From Alteromonas sp. M12 (lineage in GTDB: Bacteria; Pseudomonadota; Gammaproteobacteria; Enterobacterales; Alteromonadaceae): DNA of 64,000 nucleotides. The stretch's first letter is position 1, and each line of letters begins with the position of its first letter. The notes beneath the pieces are model-generated. The model did no database searches, was not told the DNA's origin, and saw nothing but the letters and a program-made list of their open reading frames with translations. The translations under genes were made by a program, and so were the position numbers. Shown here piece by piece: positions 1 to 9,232 of this stretch. The stretch covers positions 2,418,001-2,482,000 of the forward strand of contig NZ_CP144164.1 of NCBI RefSeq assembly GCF_037478005.1, given 5' to 3'.

Positions 1-321
1 TCTACACCTGCAGGTGATAAGGCTGAAGTCGCTGCGGTAAAACGTATTTTCGGTGCTGCTGCAGATAAAGTTCTGGTCAGTTCAACCAAGTCAATGACAG
101 GTCATTTACTTGGTGCGGCCGGTTCAGTAGAGGGAATCTTTACGCTGTTAGCCTTGCGTGATCAGATTGCGCCTCCCACAATCAACTTGGATAATCCAGG
201 TGAAGGTTGTGACTTAGACTTTGTTGCTAATACGGCAAGAAAAGTTAGTATGGAATATGCATTGTGTAATTCGTTTGGTTTCGGTGGTACTAACGGTTCT
301 TTGTTATTTAAAAGAATGTAG
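1..321 (+). CDS. fabF: 3-oxoacyl-ACP synthase II, C-terminal part (cut by window start)
   Basis: The reading frame is open from base 1, so the gene begins outside the window; 106 residues of the C-terminus are visible. It starts with STPAGD, the tail of the HGTSTPAGD motif that carries the first active-site histidine. It continues through [14 protein letters not shown], with the conserved Lys and the second catalytic His, and ends with the glycine-rich NSFGFGGTN loop. FabF condenses malonyl-ACP with acyl-ACP in fatty-acid elongation. The next gene is pabC, as in E. coli, but an intrinsic terminator separates them. Identification rests on the C-terminal motifs and synteny and is secure. Confidence 0.95.
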   Translation, partial: STPAGDKAEVAAVKRIFGAAADKVLVSSTKSMTGHLLGAAGSVEGIFTLLALRDQIAPPTINLDNPGEGCDLDFVANTARKVSMEYALCNSFGFGGTNGSLLFKRM

Positions 322-371
322 TATCATTTTAAATTGAATTATTGCTTAGCACATTCAATAGTTTAAGATTA

Positions 372-396
372 AGCCCAGTTCTTACTGGGCTTTTTT
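372..396 (+). terminator. Intrinsic terminator after fabF
   Basis: An 8-bp perfect stem (372-379 with 384-391) and a TTCT loop are followed by a run of six T. It lies 50 bases after the fabF stop and 12 bases before the pabC start, so pabC transcription may depend on read-through or on a promoter inside this short gap. Confidence 0.88.
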
Positions 397-407
397 GTTG
401 GTAAAAA

Positions 408-1241
408 ATGATAATCGAACTTTCCTCTAATGACCGTATATCAAGCAGCGATAGGATTGCAACCTATGGTGACGGTTGTTTTACGACCATGTGTGTAACA
501 AATAATAAAATTGAACTGTTAAATGCACATATAGCGAGATTAAAAGAGGGGTGTGCTCGATTAAAAATCGATTTTACAAATTGGCATAGTTTGCAAGGTA
601 AGCTTGAACAGTTTGGGTTAATTCATGAAAACCAGGTTATAAAGGCAGTCATTTCCAGAGGGTATGGAGGCCGAGGTTATGATACCGCTGGAGTCACGTC
701 GCCACACTGCTATTTGAGTGTTTCTGACATGCCTAAACACTACGCAGATTTAAGTCGACAAGGTTTGACGCTAGGGTTAAGCACTATCCAACTGGCTAAA
801 CAACCTTTATTAGCCGGTATTAAACATTTAAATCGATTAGAACAAGTATTAATTAAACACGAAATGCGAAACATGCAGGTTGATGATGTTATTGTGTGTG
901 ACACAGATTCGCATGTTATTGAGTGTAGCGCAGCGAATCTGTTTTGGCGCAAAGGAACACAGTGGTTTACACCAAACTTAGATAATTGCGGTGTTTCCGG
1001 CGTTATGCGTAACCATATTGTTGATGTAATGGGGAAATCTAAGGTGCCTTTGGCCATATCAAATCATCCTTTGCAGTCGTTACTCGATTGCGATGAAGCA
1101 TTTATATCCAATAGCCTTATGAAAATTATCAAAGTCAAAACCTTCGTTATTGACGGACAAAAATTAATGTTAGATAGCACTCAAAGTGTCTTTTCTGATT
1201 GGTTCAGTGCCAATCAACACGAGGTAGTTTTAAATGAGTAG
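408..1241 (+). CDS. pabC: Aminodeoxychorismate lyase
   Basis: A 277-residue PLP enzyme of fold type IV (branched-chain aminotransferase-like). It cleaves 4-amino-4-deoxychorismate to p-aminobenzoate and pyruvate in folate synthesis. The motif GIKHLNRLEQVL contains the PLP lysine and is nearly identical to that of E. coli PabC; the N-terminus has the typical GDGCFTT segment. The stop overlaps the mltG start by 8 bases, suggesting translational coupling in a pabC-mltG-tmk-holB-tatD operon. The ATG at 408 lies just after the fabF terminator with no strong Shine-Dalgarno sequence. Confidence 0.93.
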   Translation: MIIELSSNDRISSSDRIATYGDGCFTTMCVTNNKIELLNAHIARLKEGCARLKIDFTNWHSLQGKLEQFGLIHENQVIKAVISRGYGGRGYDTAGVTSPHCYLSVSDMPKHYADLSRQGLTLGLSTIQLAKQPLLAGIKHLNRLEQVLIKHEMRNMQVDDVIVCDTDSHVIECSAANLFWRKGTQWFTPNLDNCGVSGVMRNHIVDVMGKSKVPLAISNHPLQSLLDCDEAFISNSLMKIIKVKTFVIDGQKLMLDSTQSVFSDWFSANQHEVVLNE

Positions 1242-2232
1242 GTGGTTAAAGTTTTTATTAGCGACCATAGTGTTAAGTTTTGCTGTCATGATTGTATTGG
1301 TGTATCAGATAAACACCGCGTTTAACAACCCGTTGAATATAGTGGGTAGTCAAATTTTGGTGGTCGAAAAAGGACAATACGCCCACTCCGTAATAAATAA
1401 GTTATATGAACGCTCAATACTAAAGCATCCGGTGCTTATTAAAGCTGCATTAAAACTCGAACCAGAACTAAGTCAAATCAAAGCCGGAACCTATGAGTTG
1501 AGTTTAGGAATGAGCGCGCGCAATATGTTTGATAAATTATCCAGAGGATTGGAAAAAACCTATCAAATAAGCTTAATTGAAGGCCTACGTTGGCAAGATT
1601 GGTTAGTGCAATTAAACAATCACCCGCATTTAATCAAATCAACAAAAACTGACGAGCAATGGCTGGAGATGTTGTCCCCTGATTTACCGGGTCAGTCTAT
1701 AGAAGGATGGCTATTGGCAGATACATATCACTTTACCAATGGCACCAAAGTAGAAGACATTGTAAAAACGGCCCATGTAGCATTAAAAAACTACTTAACC
1801 AGTGCATGGCAAACCAGACAAATGGATTTACCCTACAATAATCCTTACGAGGCATTAATTATGGCTTCGATTGTGGAAAAGGAAACAGGGGTGCCAATTG
1901 AACGTCCAAGAATCGCTGCGGTCTTTGTTAATCGGCTCAATCGTGGAATGCGTTTACAAACAGACCCTACTGTAATCTATGGAATGGGCGATGCATTTGA
2001 TGGTAATATTAGACGCAAAGATCTGAGACAAGCTACTCCTTATAATACGTATGTTATTAAGCGATTACCTCCAACGCCCATAGCAATGCCAAGCAAACTA
2101 AGTATCGATGCCGTATTGCACCCATTGTATACAGAAGAATACTATTTTGTGTCCAAAGGTGATGGCACCCATTATTTCTCAGAAACCTTAAAAGAACACA
2201 ACCGAGCCGTAAGGCAATATCAACTTAAATAG
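1234..2232 (+). CDS. mltG: Endolytic murein transglycosylase MltG
   Basis: A 332-residue inner-membrane lytic transglycosylase (YceG family) that cuts nascent glycan strands in the periplasm and limits peptidoglycan chain length. One N-terminal membrane segment (residues about 5-25) is followed by a LysM-like region. The catalytic domain has IVEKETG at residues 213-219, which carries the essential glutamate, and a downstream LQTDPTVIYG segment. Length and motifs match the family. It overlaps pabC by 8 bases and is followed 20 bases later by tmk, the usual gammaproteobacterial order. Confidence 0.94.
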   Translation: MSRWLKFLLATIVLSFAVMIVLVYQINTAFNNPLNIVGSQILVVEKGQYAHSVINKLYERSILKHPVLIKAALKLEPELSQIKAGTYELSLGMSARNMFDKLSRGLEKTYQISLIEGLRWQDWLVQLNNHPHLIKSTKTDEQWLEMLSPDLPGQSIEGWLLADTYHFTNGTKVEDIVKTAHVALKNYLTSAWQTRQMDLPYNNPYEALIMASIVEKETGVPIERPRIAAVFVNRLNRGMRLQTDPTVIYGMGDAFDGNIRRKDLRQATPYNTYVIKRLPPTPIAMPSKLSIDAVLHPLYTEEYYFVSKGDGTHYFSETLKEHNRAVRQYQLK

Positions 2233-2252
2233 AAGTAAAAGTAACTAATTGA

Positions 2253-2891
2253 ATGTCTGGTAAATTTATTGTTATTGAAGGCCTAGAAGGTGCGGGTAAA
2301 AGCAGCGCAATCGCCACGGTCAAAGAACAGCTCGAACTATCGGGATTAGAGGTGGTTTGTACCCGTGAACCTGGTGGTACGCCTATGGCTGAATCTATTC
2401 GTGAATGTGTAAAACATGCTTGGCAGGAAAAAGTGACAATTGAAGCCGAATTGTTATTAATGTATGCCGCTCGTGTGCAATTGCTTGAAAATGTCATCAA
2501 ACCAAATTTAGCCCAAGGGCGTTGGGTGATTGGTGATCGTCACGATTTATCTTCTCAAGCCTATCAAGGTGGCGGACGAGGTATTTCAAGCCAAAAGATG
2601 ACTACCTTAAGTCAATTATCATTGAATGGCTTTAAACCTGACTTTACGTTGTATTTGGATGTTGAGCCAACTGAAGGCTTGAAACGAGCTAGAGGCAGGG
2701 GAGAGCTTGATAGAATAGAGTTGGAAGACATTTCTTTTTTTGAGCGGACCAGAAATCGATATCTACAATTGTGTGAGCAAGATGACAGCATTTTCACAAT
2801 CAATACAATGCAGAAAATCGAATTGGTACATCGAGATATTAAGACGGCTTTAACGACCTTTTTAAAGGATCAATCGTGTACCCTTGGTTAG
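2253..2891 (+). CDS. tmk: Thymidylate kinase
   Basis: A 212-residue dTMP kinase that makes dTDP for DNA synthesis in the cytoplasm. The P-loop GLEGAGKSS is at residues 10-18, the [15 protein letters not shown] motif is present, and the basic LID segment [10 protein letters not shown] is as in E. coli-type (class II) enzymes. The 3' end overlaps the holB start by 16 bases, the usual arrangement with the DNA polymerase III delta-prime gene. Confidence 0.96.
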   Translation: MSGKFIVIEGLEGAGKSSAIATVKEQLELSGLEVVCTREPGGTPMAESIRECVKHAWQEKVTIEAELLLMYAARVQLLENVIKPNLAQGRWVIGDRHDLSSQAYQGGGRGISSQKMTTLSQLSLNGFKPDFTLYLDVEPTEGLKRARGRGELDRIELEDISFFERTRNRYLQLCEQDDSIFTINTMQKIELVHRDIKTALTTFLKDQSCTLG

Positions 2892-3763
2892 ATGAAACCT
2901 ATCGACAACTTAGTCAACGTGCGCAAAATAGTAGTTTGCATCATGCTCTTTTAGTTAAGGGACCGGTGGGAATTGGCAAAACCGATTTCTGTAATCAATT
3001 AGCTAAATCCATTTTATGTAAAAGTCTCTCAAACAAGCCTTGTGGGAGTTGTCAATCTTGTACACTTTTCGATGCACAATCGCACCCTGATTTGCATCGC
3101 GTTGTATCTGAGAAACAAATTGGTGTGGATCTGATTCGTGTTGCGATTCAAAAGCTGACTAGCACAGCCCATCTATCGGGTAATAAGACGTTAATTATAG
3201 AGCAGGCAGAAAGCATGACTGAGTCTGCTGCAAATGCACTTTTAAAAACCTTAGAAGAGCCCACGGAAAATACATTTTTATTTTTAGTTTCCGCTTATCC
3301 TGAACGCTTATTGCCTACGATTATCAGTCGTTGCGAAAAAGTCAATTTACACGCGCCGAGTTTTCAGCAGTGTAAACAGTGGTTAGCCTCCCAAAATGTT
3401 GCAGGTGTTAACGACGATATAATTCGTATTTATGGTCAATGCCCATTAAAAATCATTTCTCAGCTGGCCAATAAAGAAGGTTTTACTTTTACTGATTTCA
3501 CGCAGTCTTTAGATGAGTTAAAAAAAGCACAAACCAGCACTTTAGCACTCGCAGAAAAGTGGCAAAAAGAAGCAGAACAAGTGGTTTTATGGCTGCAATA
3601 TGATTTGTCACAACTAGCAATGACGGGACTGCATAATAGCTTGTTATGGAAGCTAGAAGATAAATTAATAAAAGCCTCAATTGCTTTGCAAAATCCCGGC
3701 GTGAATCGTTTGTTGATATTATCTGATATGTTGACGGATTATCGTCGGTTAATTAGCCAATAA
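2876..3763 (+). CDS. holB: DNA polymerase III subunit delta-prime
   Basis: A 295-residue clamp-loader subunit. The AAA+ domain has a P-loop-like [10 protein letters not shown] segment near residue 30, a four-cysteine zinc module (C-X8-C-X2-C-X2-C, in [15 protein letters not shown]), and the SRC motif in IISRCEKV. The start is GTG at 2876 inside the tmk 3' end. This start places the conserved [11 protein letters not shown] segment at the N-terminus, which supports it. The gene works with HolA and DnaX in loading the beta clamp. TatD follows 22 bases downstream. Confidence 0.94.
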   Translation: MYPWLDETYRQLSQRAQNSSLHHALLVKGPVGIGKTDFCNQLAKSILCKSLSNKPCGSCQSCTLFDAQSHPDLHRVVSEKQIGVDLIRVAIQKLTSTAHLSGNKTLIIEQAESMTESAANALLKTLEEPTENTFLFLVSAYPERLLPTIISRCEKVNLHAPSFQQCKQWLASQNVAGVNDDIIRIYGQCPLKIISQLANKEGFTFTDFTQSLDELKKAQTSTLALAEKWQKEAEQVVLWLQYDLSQLAMTGLHNSLLWKLEDKLIKASIALQNPGVNRLLILSDMLTDYRRLISQ

Positions 3764-3785
3764 AAAATTATAAGAGGAGTTATTT

Positions 3786-4559
3786 TTGTTTGTTGATTCC
3801 CATTGTCATTTAGACAAATTAGACAAAACAAGCGCAGAACTTAAAGAGGTTATTCACTTTGCTAAACAGCGCGGAGTTGAACACTTTCTATGTGTGGCTG
3901 TGTCGGTAAAAGACTTCCCACAAATGTTATCTAAAGTCACTGAACTTGATGACGTTTCTGTATCCTGCGGAGTTCATCCACTGCATCAAGAAGATGCATG
4001 CAGTTATGCTGACTTATTAGCCATGGCGTCAAGACCCGAGGTGGTGGCTGTGGGTGAAACTGGTTTAGACTACTTCTACAGTAGCGACACCAAAGAGGTA
4101 CAGCTGGTATCTTTTGTTGATCATATAAAAGTTGCCAACGAGTTATCGAAACCACTGATTATTCATACTCGTGATGCCCGTGAAGATACTTTAGCGTTGT
4201 TACGAGAACACAAAGCTGAACATACTAAAGGCGTTCTGCACTGTTTTACTGAATCTTTAGAAATGGCGGAAGCTGCTATTGAAATGGGCTTTTATATTTC
4301 GATTTCAGGAATAGTTACGTTTAAATCTGCTCAAGAGCTGCAAGCAGTAGTGAAAGCATTGCCATTAAACAAGTTGTTAATTGAAACTGATTCACCATGG
4401 TTGGCTCCAATACCTTATCGTGGCAAACAAAATCAACCTGGTTATGTGGTCGAAGTGGCCGAATTTATCGCTCAACTTAAAGGCGTGAGTGTTGAAGAAC
4501 TAGCAGCGGTGACAACTCAAAACTTTTACGATTTGTTTGATGGAATAACCCGTAGATAA
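3786..4559 (+). CDS. TatD/YcfH-family metal-dependent hydrolase (DNase)
   Basis: A 257-residue amidohydrolase-superfamily TIM barrel. Metal-ligand motifs are visible: HCH at residues 6-8, GETGLDYFY with the bridging Glu, IIHTRDA, LHCFT and ETDSPWL. TatD-family enzymes are Mg-dependent nucleases; the paralogue beside holB is YcfH. The start is TTG at 3786, with AGAGGAG-like Shine-Dalgarno sequence at 3773-3779; no ATG is suitably placed. It is the last gene of the pabC operon. The precise substrate is not shown by the sequence. Confidence 0.9.
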   Translation: MFVDSHCHLDKLDKTSAELKEVIHFAKQRGVEHFLCVAVSVKDFPQMLSKVTELDDVSVSCGVHPLHQEDACSYADLLAMASRPEVVAVGETGLDYFYSSDTKEVQLVSFVDHIKVANELSKPLIIHTRDAREDTLALLREHKAEHTKGVLHCFTESLEMAEAAIEMGFYISISGIVTFKSAQELQAVVKALPLNKLLIETDSPWLAPIPYRGKQNQPGYVVEVAEFIAQLKGVSVEELAAVTTQNFYDLFDGITRR

Positions 4560-4632
4560 ACAATAATCTCTGATAAGGCTAGTTTAGACTATAGTTTGTA
4601 CTTAAATTATTTAGCGTTAGGAGTCGTTTCAG

Positions 4633-5406
4633 TTGAAAAATCGTTTAAAAACGTTCCTAGTCTGTTTATCAATACCATTTTTTTTAGTTCATGCAGTAGA
4701 GTGTGACTTTGATTCTTGGCAAAATTACCAACAAGAAAGGTTGTTACTTAATTCATCTAAGTCAGCCTTTATTTTTCAAACTGAACATAAAGCGATAGAC
4801 GCTGACGGTGCGCCAAACGCTTATCACCCCGATAATACGGGGTTAGATAATTATTTAAATGCAGGCTATCCAAACCATAGTTGGTGGAATTCTGTTTTAG
4901 TTCAAGATCCAAATGATCCAACAAAGCCCTATATTCAAGAAGATGGTGAGTTTGCGGGCTATTTTATATCCAAAACGTCTTTGTTTGATAAAAATAAAGA
5001 TATGTTGGACGTGTCTCGATATGTTGATGCAACCAAAATTCCGTATTTAGTTTTTCCCGGTAAATTTTACAGTAAAAAAGGGACAGGCCGCCTAGGTGAT
5101 ATTGGCATGGCTTTTAACCTCAAATCCGGTGAAAGTAGTGCCTTTGTAGTGGCAGATGTGGGTCCTTCGAACGCCAGTTTGGGAGAGATATCTATGGCTT
5201 TAGCCGAAAATCTTGGTGGAACGAATGTAAATCCACGAAATGGGGCTGGCAAACCAAAAGGAAATATTCTTTACGTATTATTCCCATATTCGTCGAAAAA
5301 ATATCCTTGGCCATTAGATATTGAAGAAATACATAGTGTTGGCAAAGAGTTAGTAGAATCGGTTGGTGGTGCCGAAAGTCTTTTGGCTTGTTCAGCATCA
5401 ATGTAA
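4633..5406 (+). CDS. Secreted GH75-like (fungal chitosanase-type) protein
   Basis: A 257-residue protein with a signal peptide (hydrophobic residues about 8-22, cleavage near HAVEC). The segments DADGAPNAYHPDN, GYFISKTSL, YVDATKIPYLVFPG, LGDIGMAFN and VVADVGPSNASLGEISMALAE follow the order seen in glycoside hydrolase family 75 chitosanase-like domains, whose catalytic Asp and Glu lie in the ADVGP and GE regions. Bacterial members are mostly uncharacterised, so chitosanase activity is inference. The TTG start at 4633 is preceded by AGGAG at 4619-4623. It begins a run of exported hydrolases. Confidence 0.72.
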   Translation: MKNRLKTFLVCLSIPFFLVHAVECDFDSWQNYQQERLLLNSSKSAFIFQTEHKAIDADGAPNAYHPDNTGLDNYLNAGYPNHSWWNSVLVQDPNDPTKPYIQEDGEFAGYFISKTSLFDKNKDMLDVSRYVDATKIPYLVFPGKFYSKKGTGRLGDIGMAFNLKSGESSAFVVADVGPSNASLGEISMALAENLGGTNVNPRNGAGKPKGNILYVLFPYSSKKYPWPLDIEEIHSVGKELVESVGGAESLLACSASM

Positions 5407-5453
5407 AGGTGCCATTACGATGGTAAATAGAAGATAGTTAGGAGTTTTTGTAG

Positions 5454-6299
5454 ATGCGATTTTTAGTAGGTCTTTTTAGTCTTGCCGTGGTTGTGAGTCT
5501 TAGCGGTTGTGTGGTGATCCATAAGGAATCATCAGTCGATACCACTAATGAGTTAACCAATTTGAATAGTACTTTGTGGATGCAAACCTCTGCAGAATAC
5601 CAAGCAAACGCGCTACAAACCTATAAAGCGGCAGAGCTGCAATTAACCAATGCGTTAAATGATACAAGTTGGACTTCAGCCGTAGAACAACAAAATAATT
5701 ATGCTAATTTACCACCAGCTATTGTATTAGATATAGATGAAACAGTGCTCGATAACTCACAGTTTCAAGCTGATATGATTTTGCATAATCACACCTATGA
5801 CTCAAAAAAATGGGATCAATGGGTGGCGATGCAAGCCGCACCAGAGATTCCAGGAGCAGTGGCATTTATCAACCATGCTCAACAAATGGGTATAGAGATT
5901 ATTTATATTACCAACCGAGAATGTAAGGCCAGAAAAAGTGTTTCAGATAGCTGTCCACAAAAGCAGGAAACCATAAATAACCTAAAGAATGTAGGCATAA
6001 AACAGGTTAATGCTAAGCAATTATTTCTAAAAAAAGAAAAATCAACTTGGAGTTCTGAAAAACAATCAAGACGTGAATTGGTTGCACAGTCCTATCGTAT
6101 CATCATGTTGATCGGTGATGATCTAGGCGACTTTTTACCGAATGTGAAATCTGCTATTTCATCAACTACGCGAAAAGAATTAGTCACTCAATACCAAGAT
6201 AATTGGGGAGTGAAATGGTTTGTTTTAGGCAATCCTACTTATGGTTCATGGATACAGGTTTTAGACAAACCAACACTTCAAAACCTCAAGGGACTTTGA
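5454..6299 (+). CDS. Acid phosphatase / 5'-nucleotidase, lipoprotein e(P4) family
   Basis: A 281-residue lipoprotein with lipobox LSGC (Cys19) after a hydrophobic signal peptide. The body is a HAD-superfamily class C acid phosphatase: VLDIDETVLDN holds the catalytic aspartates D93 and D95, and LIGDDLGDF holds the acidic metal ligands. In Haemophilus the e(P4) protein dephosphorylates nucleotides, including NMN, at the outer membrane. A role in extracellular phosphate or nucleotide scavenging is likely here. An AGTTAGGAG Shine-Dalgarno sequence precedes the ATG. Confidence 0.88.
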   Translation: MRFLVGLFSLAVVVSLSGCVVIHKESSVDTTNELTNLNSTLWMQTSAEYQANALQTYKAAELQLTNALNDTSWTSAVEQQNNYANLPPAIVLDIDETVLDNSQFQADMILHNHTYDSKKWDQWVAMQAAPEIPGAVAFINHAQQMGIEIIYITNRECKARKSVSDSCPQKQETINNLKNVGIKQVNAKQLFLKKEKSTWSSEKQSRRELVAQSYRIIMLIGDDLGDFLPNVKSAISSTTRKELVTQYQDNWGVKWFVLGNPTYGSWIQVLDKPTLQNLKGL

Positions 6300-6519
6300 T
6301 TGTTAGTTAGTCACAAAATCGATGTGGTATTCATTTTAAATTTACGCACGAATGTGCCTAAGCTCTAAATTAACCATCGTTGACCATAAATTTCCTAATT
6401 ATGGCTTTTGTACACTTTCGTTACAGAGCCATATTAGCCATTAAATTTTAACCTTTAATACTAAATATAAAATAACCATGCTTAGATTATCCTACCTGCG
6501 TTTACCTTATGGAGAATTC

Positions 6520-7692
6520 ATGTTTCGAATACTACTAGTTATATTGGCTTTTGCTCCCGTTATCGCCAACGGTTGCGAATTTGAGGAGCTGTCTTTTTCA
6601 GCTAATTTTGAATCAGGACGTTTAGATAATTGCGAATTAAATCAAAGCGGGCAATACGTGCTAACTTTTATGCCTGAAGATAAGACCGTCAACCCCAGTC
6701 CTTGGTATTATTTTAGTGTTCAAACAAAGGTGCCTAAAACCGTAAATATATTATTAACCTTTGAAGGATATACACCCAGGTACCTTCCTAAAGTCAGCAA
6801 AGATCAAGTTAACTGGAATGGTTTAGCATTTGATACAAATGAGCAGGGTATGTTAGTTGAACTTGATGTTAGTTCAACACCAACCTATGTTGCAGCTCAA
6901 CGACCCGTTCCCAATGATGCTTACACAACTTGGCTCAAATCAGCGGGTAATAAATTTAACATACAAGCCTTTAGTTTAGGCAACTCTTCTGAAGGTCGTG
7001 CTATTTCAGCTTTCGTATTGGAAAATAAAGATAATACCGAATGGGTTGTTTTTATTGGCCGTCAACATCCACCTGAAGTAACTGGGGCGGTGGCAATGTT
7101 TTCTTTTTTAGATGAATTCCTAACCACTACAGCTAGCCAAAAAGCATTTCTATCTCGTTTTAATGTGTTGGTTGTGCCTAATTTAAATCCTGATGGTGTT
7201 GCGAATGGGCATTGGCGACATAATCTTGGTCATAAAGATCTTAATCGGGATTGGAATACCTTCTCGCAACCTGAAACCAAAGCGGTGAAAACATATTTAG
7301 ATAAGATCACCCAAGGCGGCGGTAAAATAGTGATGGGAATGGACTTCCACTCAACTTATAACAATGTTTTTTACAGCATTCCGATGGAAGAAAATATTGC
7401 TCCTACATCTTTGGTAATAGATTGGTTAGCCGCACTGCAAGAAAAAACCAAAGGTGTATTTAAAGTGGTTGATAAACCCGGCACATCTCCTGGAAAAGGG
7501 GTTTTTAAACAATTTATTGCCGACACTTATAAAGTACACGGTGTGACATACGAAGTGGGTGACAATGAACCGGATGAAAAAACCCGCTATGTTGCTAGGC
7601 ATGCTGCCAATACGTTGATCAGTACTCTTATTGCCACGGCACCAGAATCTTTTTATATCGATAACTGCAAACAAACTAACTGCGAGAAATAA
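6520..7692 (+). CDS. M14-family zinc carboxypeptidase, exported
   Basis: The open frame starts at 6478, but the ATG at 6520 is preferred: GGAG lies at 6511-6514 and the protein then begins with a clean signal peptide (MFRILLVILAFAPVIANG). This gives 390 residues. An N-terminal beta domain (with PWYYFSVQTK) resembles the one in cytosolic-carboxypeptidase-type M14 proteins. The catalytic domain has zinc-site QHPPE, NPDGVANGHWRHN, LNRDW, the third zinc ligand in DFHST, and the catalytic Glu in YEVGDNE. It removes C-terminal residues from peptides. It lies 2 bases from the M20 amidohydrolase gene, so the two are probably co-translated. Confidence 0.85.
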   Translation: MFRILLVILAFAPVIANGCEFEELSFSANFESGRLDNCELNQSGQYVLTFMPEDKTVNPSPWYYFSVQTKVPKTVNILLTFEGYTPRYLPKVSKDQVNWNGLAFDTNEQGMLVELDVSSTPTYVAAQRPVPNDAYTTWLKSAGNKFNIQAFSLGNSSEGRAISAFVLENKDNTEWVVFIGRQHPPEVTGAVAMFSFLDEFLTTTASQKAFLSRFNVLVVPNLNPDGVANGHWRHNLGHKDLNRDWNTFSQPETKAVKTYLDKITQGGGKIVMGMDFHSTYNNVFYSIPMEENIAPTSLVIDWLAALQEKTKGVFKVVDKPGTSPGKGVFKQFIADTYKVHGVTYEVGDNEPDEKTRYVARHAANTLISTLIATAPESFYIDNCKQTNCEK

Positions 7693-7694
7693 TC

Positions 7695-9146
7695 ATGAAA
7701 AAAATAGTTAACCAGGGAATAGCAGCAAGTTTATTGTGTGTAATAACTAGTTTTGCAAATGTTGCACTGGCACAAAACCAAGAAGATGTAACGTCCACTA
7801 ACAAATACCAACCGGTAATGAAACAAATTGCTAAGACCATGTGGGAGTCACCTGAATTAGGCTTTCTTGAGCATAATAGTAGTGCGCTGATGCAAAAAGT
7901 ACTGACTGAACGCGGATTCACCGTAAAAGCAGGGATCGCAGGAATGCCAACTGCTTTTGTTGCACAATACGGTGAAAGTGGACCAGTAATTGGTTTACTC
8001 GCTGAAATGGATGCGCTTCCAGGAATGGGAGTCAATAATACACCTGATAAACAGCCGATTGTAAGTAATGATCATGTACATGATGGACATGCTTGTGGCC
8101 ACAACTTGTTTGCAGGTGGCGTAATTGGATCTGCGTTGGCGCTAGCTGATTATTTAGATGAACACCCCAAACAAGGTCGGATAAAAGTGTTTGGCACGCC
8201 AGCTGAGGAGGGCGGTTCTGGTAAAGTGTATATGGTGAGGGAAGGTTTGTTCAATGAGGTGGACGTTGCCTTACATTGGCATCCATCGGATAGCACAACA
8301 GCAGCTCCGTATACTTCACTGGCCAACAAAAGCGGTAAGTTTCGTTTCTATGGCGTAGCGGCACATGCTGCCGCGGCACCTGATAAAGGGCGTTCTGCGT
8401 TAGATGGAGTGGAAGCTATGAACATGATGGTAAATTTAATGCGGGAGCATGTTCCAGACGGCACTCGTATTCACTATGTTATTACCCATGGTGGCACAGC
8501 GCCAAATATTGTTCCTGAGTTTGCCGAAGTATATTACTACGTCCGCTCTCCAGAACCTGCGGTGGTATTATCTCTGTGGGATAGAGTCACTAATGCGGCA
8601 AATGGTGCTGCACTTGGTACCCAAACCAAAGTAGAGGTCGAAGTTACCGGTGGTGTATGGAGTGTGCTTCCTAACGTTGCCTTATCTAGGTTAGCCGACC
8701 AAGCTATCTTAGCTGCCAAACCTATTGAATTATCCAAAGATGAACAACAATTTGCTAAAAAAATCAGTCAAACCTTAAACCATTCTTTTAGTGATGATGA
8801 GCACAGCACGGCGCTTCCATTTAGTGAAAAAATTGCTGTATGGTCAGCTTCTACCGATGTGGGTGATGTTAGTTGGCAGGTGCCTACCGTAGGAATCTCA
8901 AGTGCTACCTGGGTAAGAGGAACACCCCCCCATACTTGGCAAGCTTCAGCAATGAGTGGTACAGGTATCGGATATAAGGGCATGTATTTAGCCAGTGATG
9001 TATTAACGAAAACCGCAATCAGTTTGTTCGCGGATCCTGATAATCTTAAAGCAGCGAAAAAAGAATACCTTGAAAGAAAAGACTCGTTGAAATATAAGTC
9101 TATGATTGGTGATCGTGCTCCAGCTCTCGAATATAGAAAAAAATAA
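7695..9146 (+). CDS. M20-family amidohydrolase (AbgB/HipO-like), exported
   Basis: A 483-residue dinuclear-zinc amidohydrolase. A signal peptide (residues 1-26, ending ANVALAQ) predicts periplasmic location, unlike the cytoplasmic AbgB. Metal motifs include HACGHN, the PAEEGGSGK segment with the catalytic Glu, and HWHP. A lid domain with VAAHAAAAPDKGRSALDG is typical of the AbgB branch. Relatives cleave p-aminobenzoyl-glutamate or other N-acyl amino acids; the substrate cannot be read from the sequence. It starts 2 bases after the M14 stop and is followed 86 bases later by the DUF885 gene, suggesting a peptide-degradation operon. Confidence 0.82.
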   Translation: MKKIVNQGIAASLLCVITSFANVALAQNQEDVTSTNKYQPVMKQIAKTMWESPELGFLEHNSSALMQKVLTERGFTVKAGIAGMPTAFVAQYGESGPVIGLLAEMDALPGMGVNNTPDKQPIVSNDHVHDGHACGHNLFAGGVIGSALALADYLDEHPKQGRIKVFGTPAEEGGSGKVYMVREGLFNEVDVALHWHPSDSTTAAPYTSLANKSGKFRFYGVAAHAAAAPDKGRSALDGVEAMNMMVNLMREHVPDGTRIHYVITHGGTAPNIVPEFAEVYYYVRSPEPAVVLSLWDRVTNAANGAALGTQTKVEVEVTGGVWSVLPNVALSRLADQAILAAKPIELSKDEQQFAKKISQTLNHSFSDDEHSTALPFSEKIAVWSASTDVGDVSWQVPTVGISSATWVRGTPPHTWQASAMSGTGIGYKGMYLASDVLTKTAISLFADPDNLKAAKKEYLERKDSLKYKSMIGDRAPALEYRKK

Positions 9147-9232
9147 GTGCTAATAGCTGTATTAAGCTAATTTTTTAGGATAGAGAAAAGTAAATACTTC
9201 TCAAAAGTAAACCCAAAGCAAGGGAAGAAAAT

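Noticed and set aside
6478..6519. Upstream ATG extending the M14 carboxypeptidase
   Set aside because: No Shine-Dalgarno sequence, and it would bury the signal peptide; the ATG at 6520 has GGAG at the right distance.
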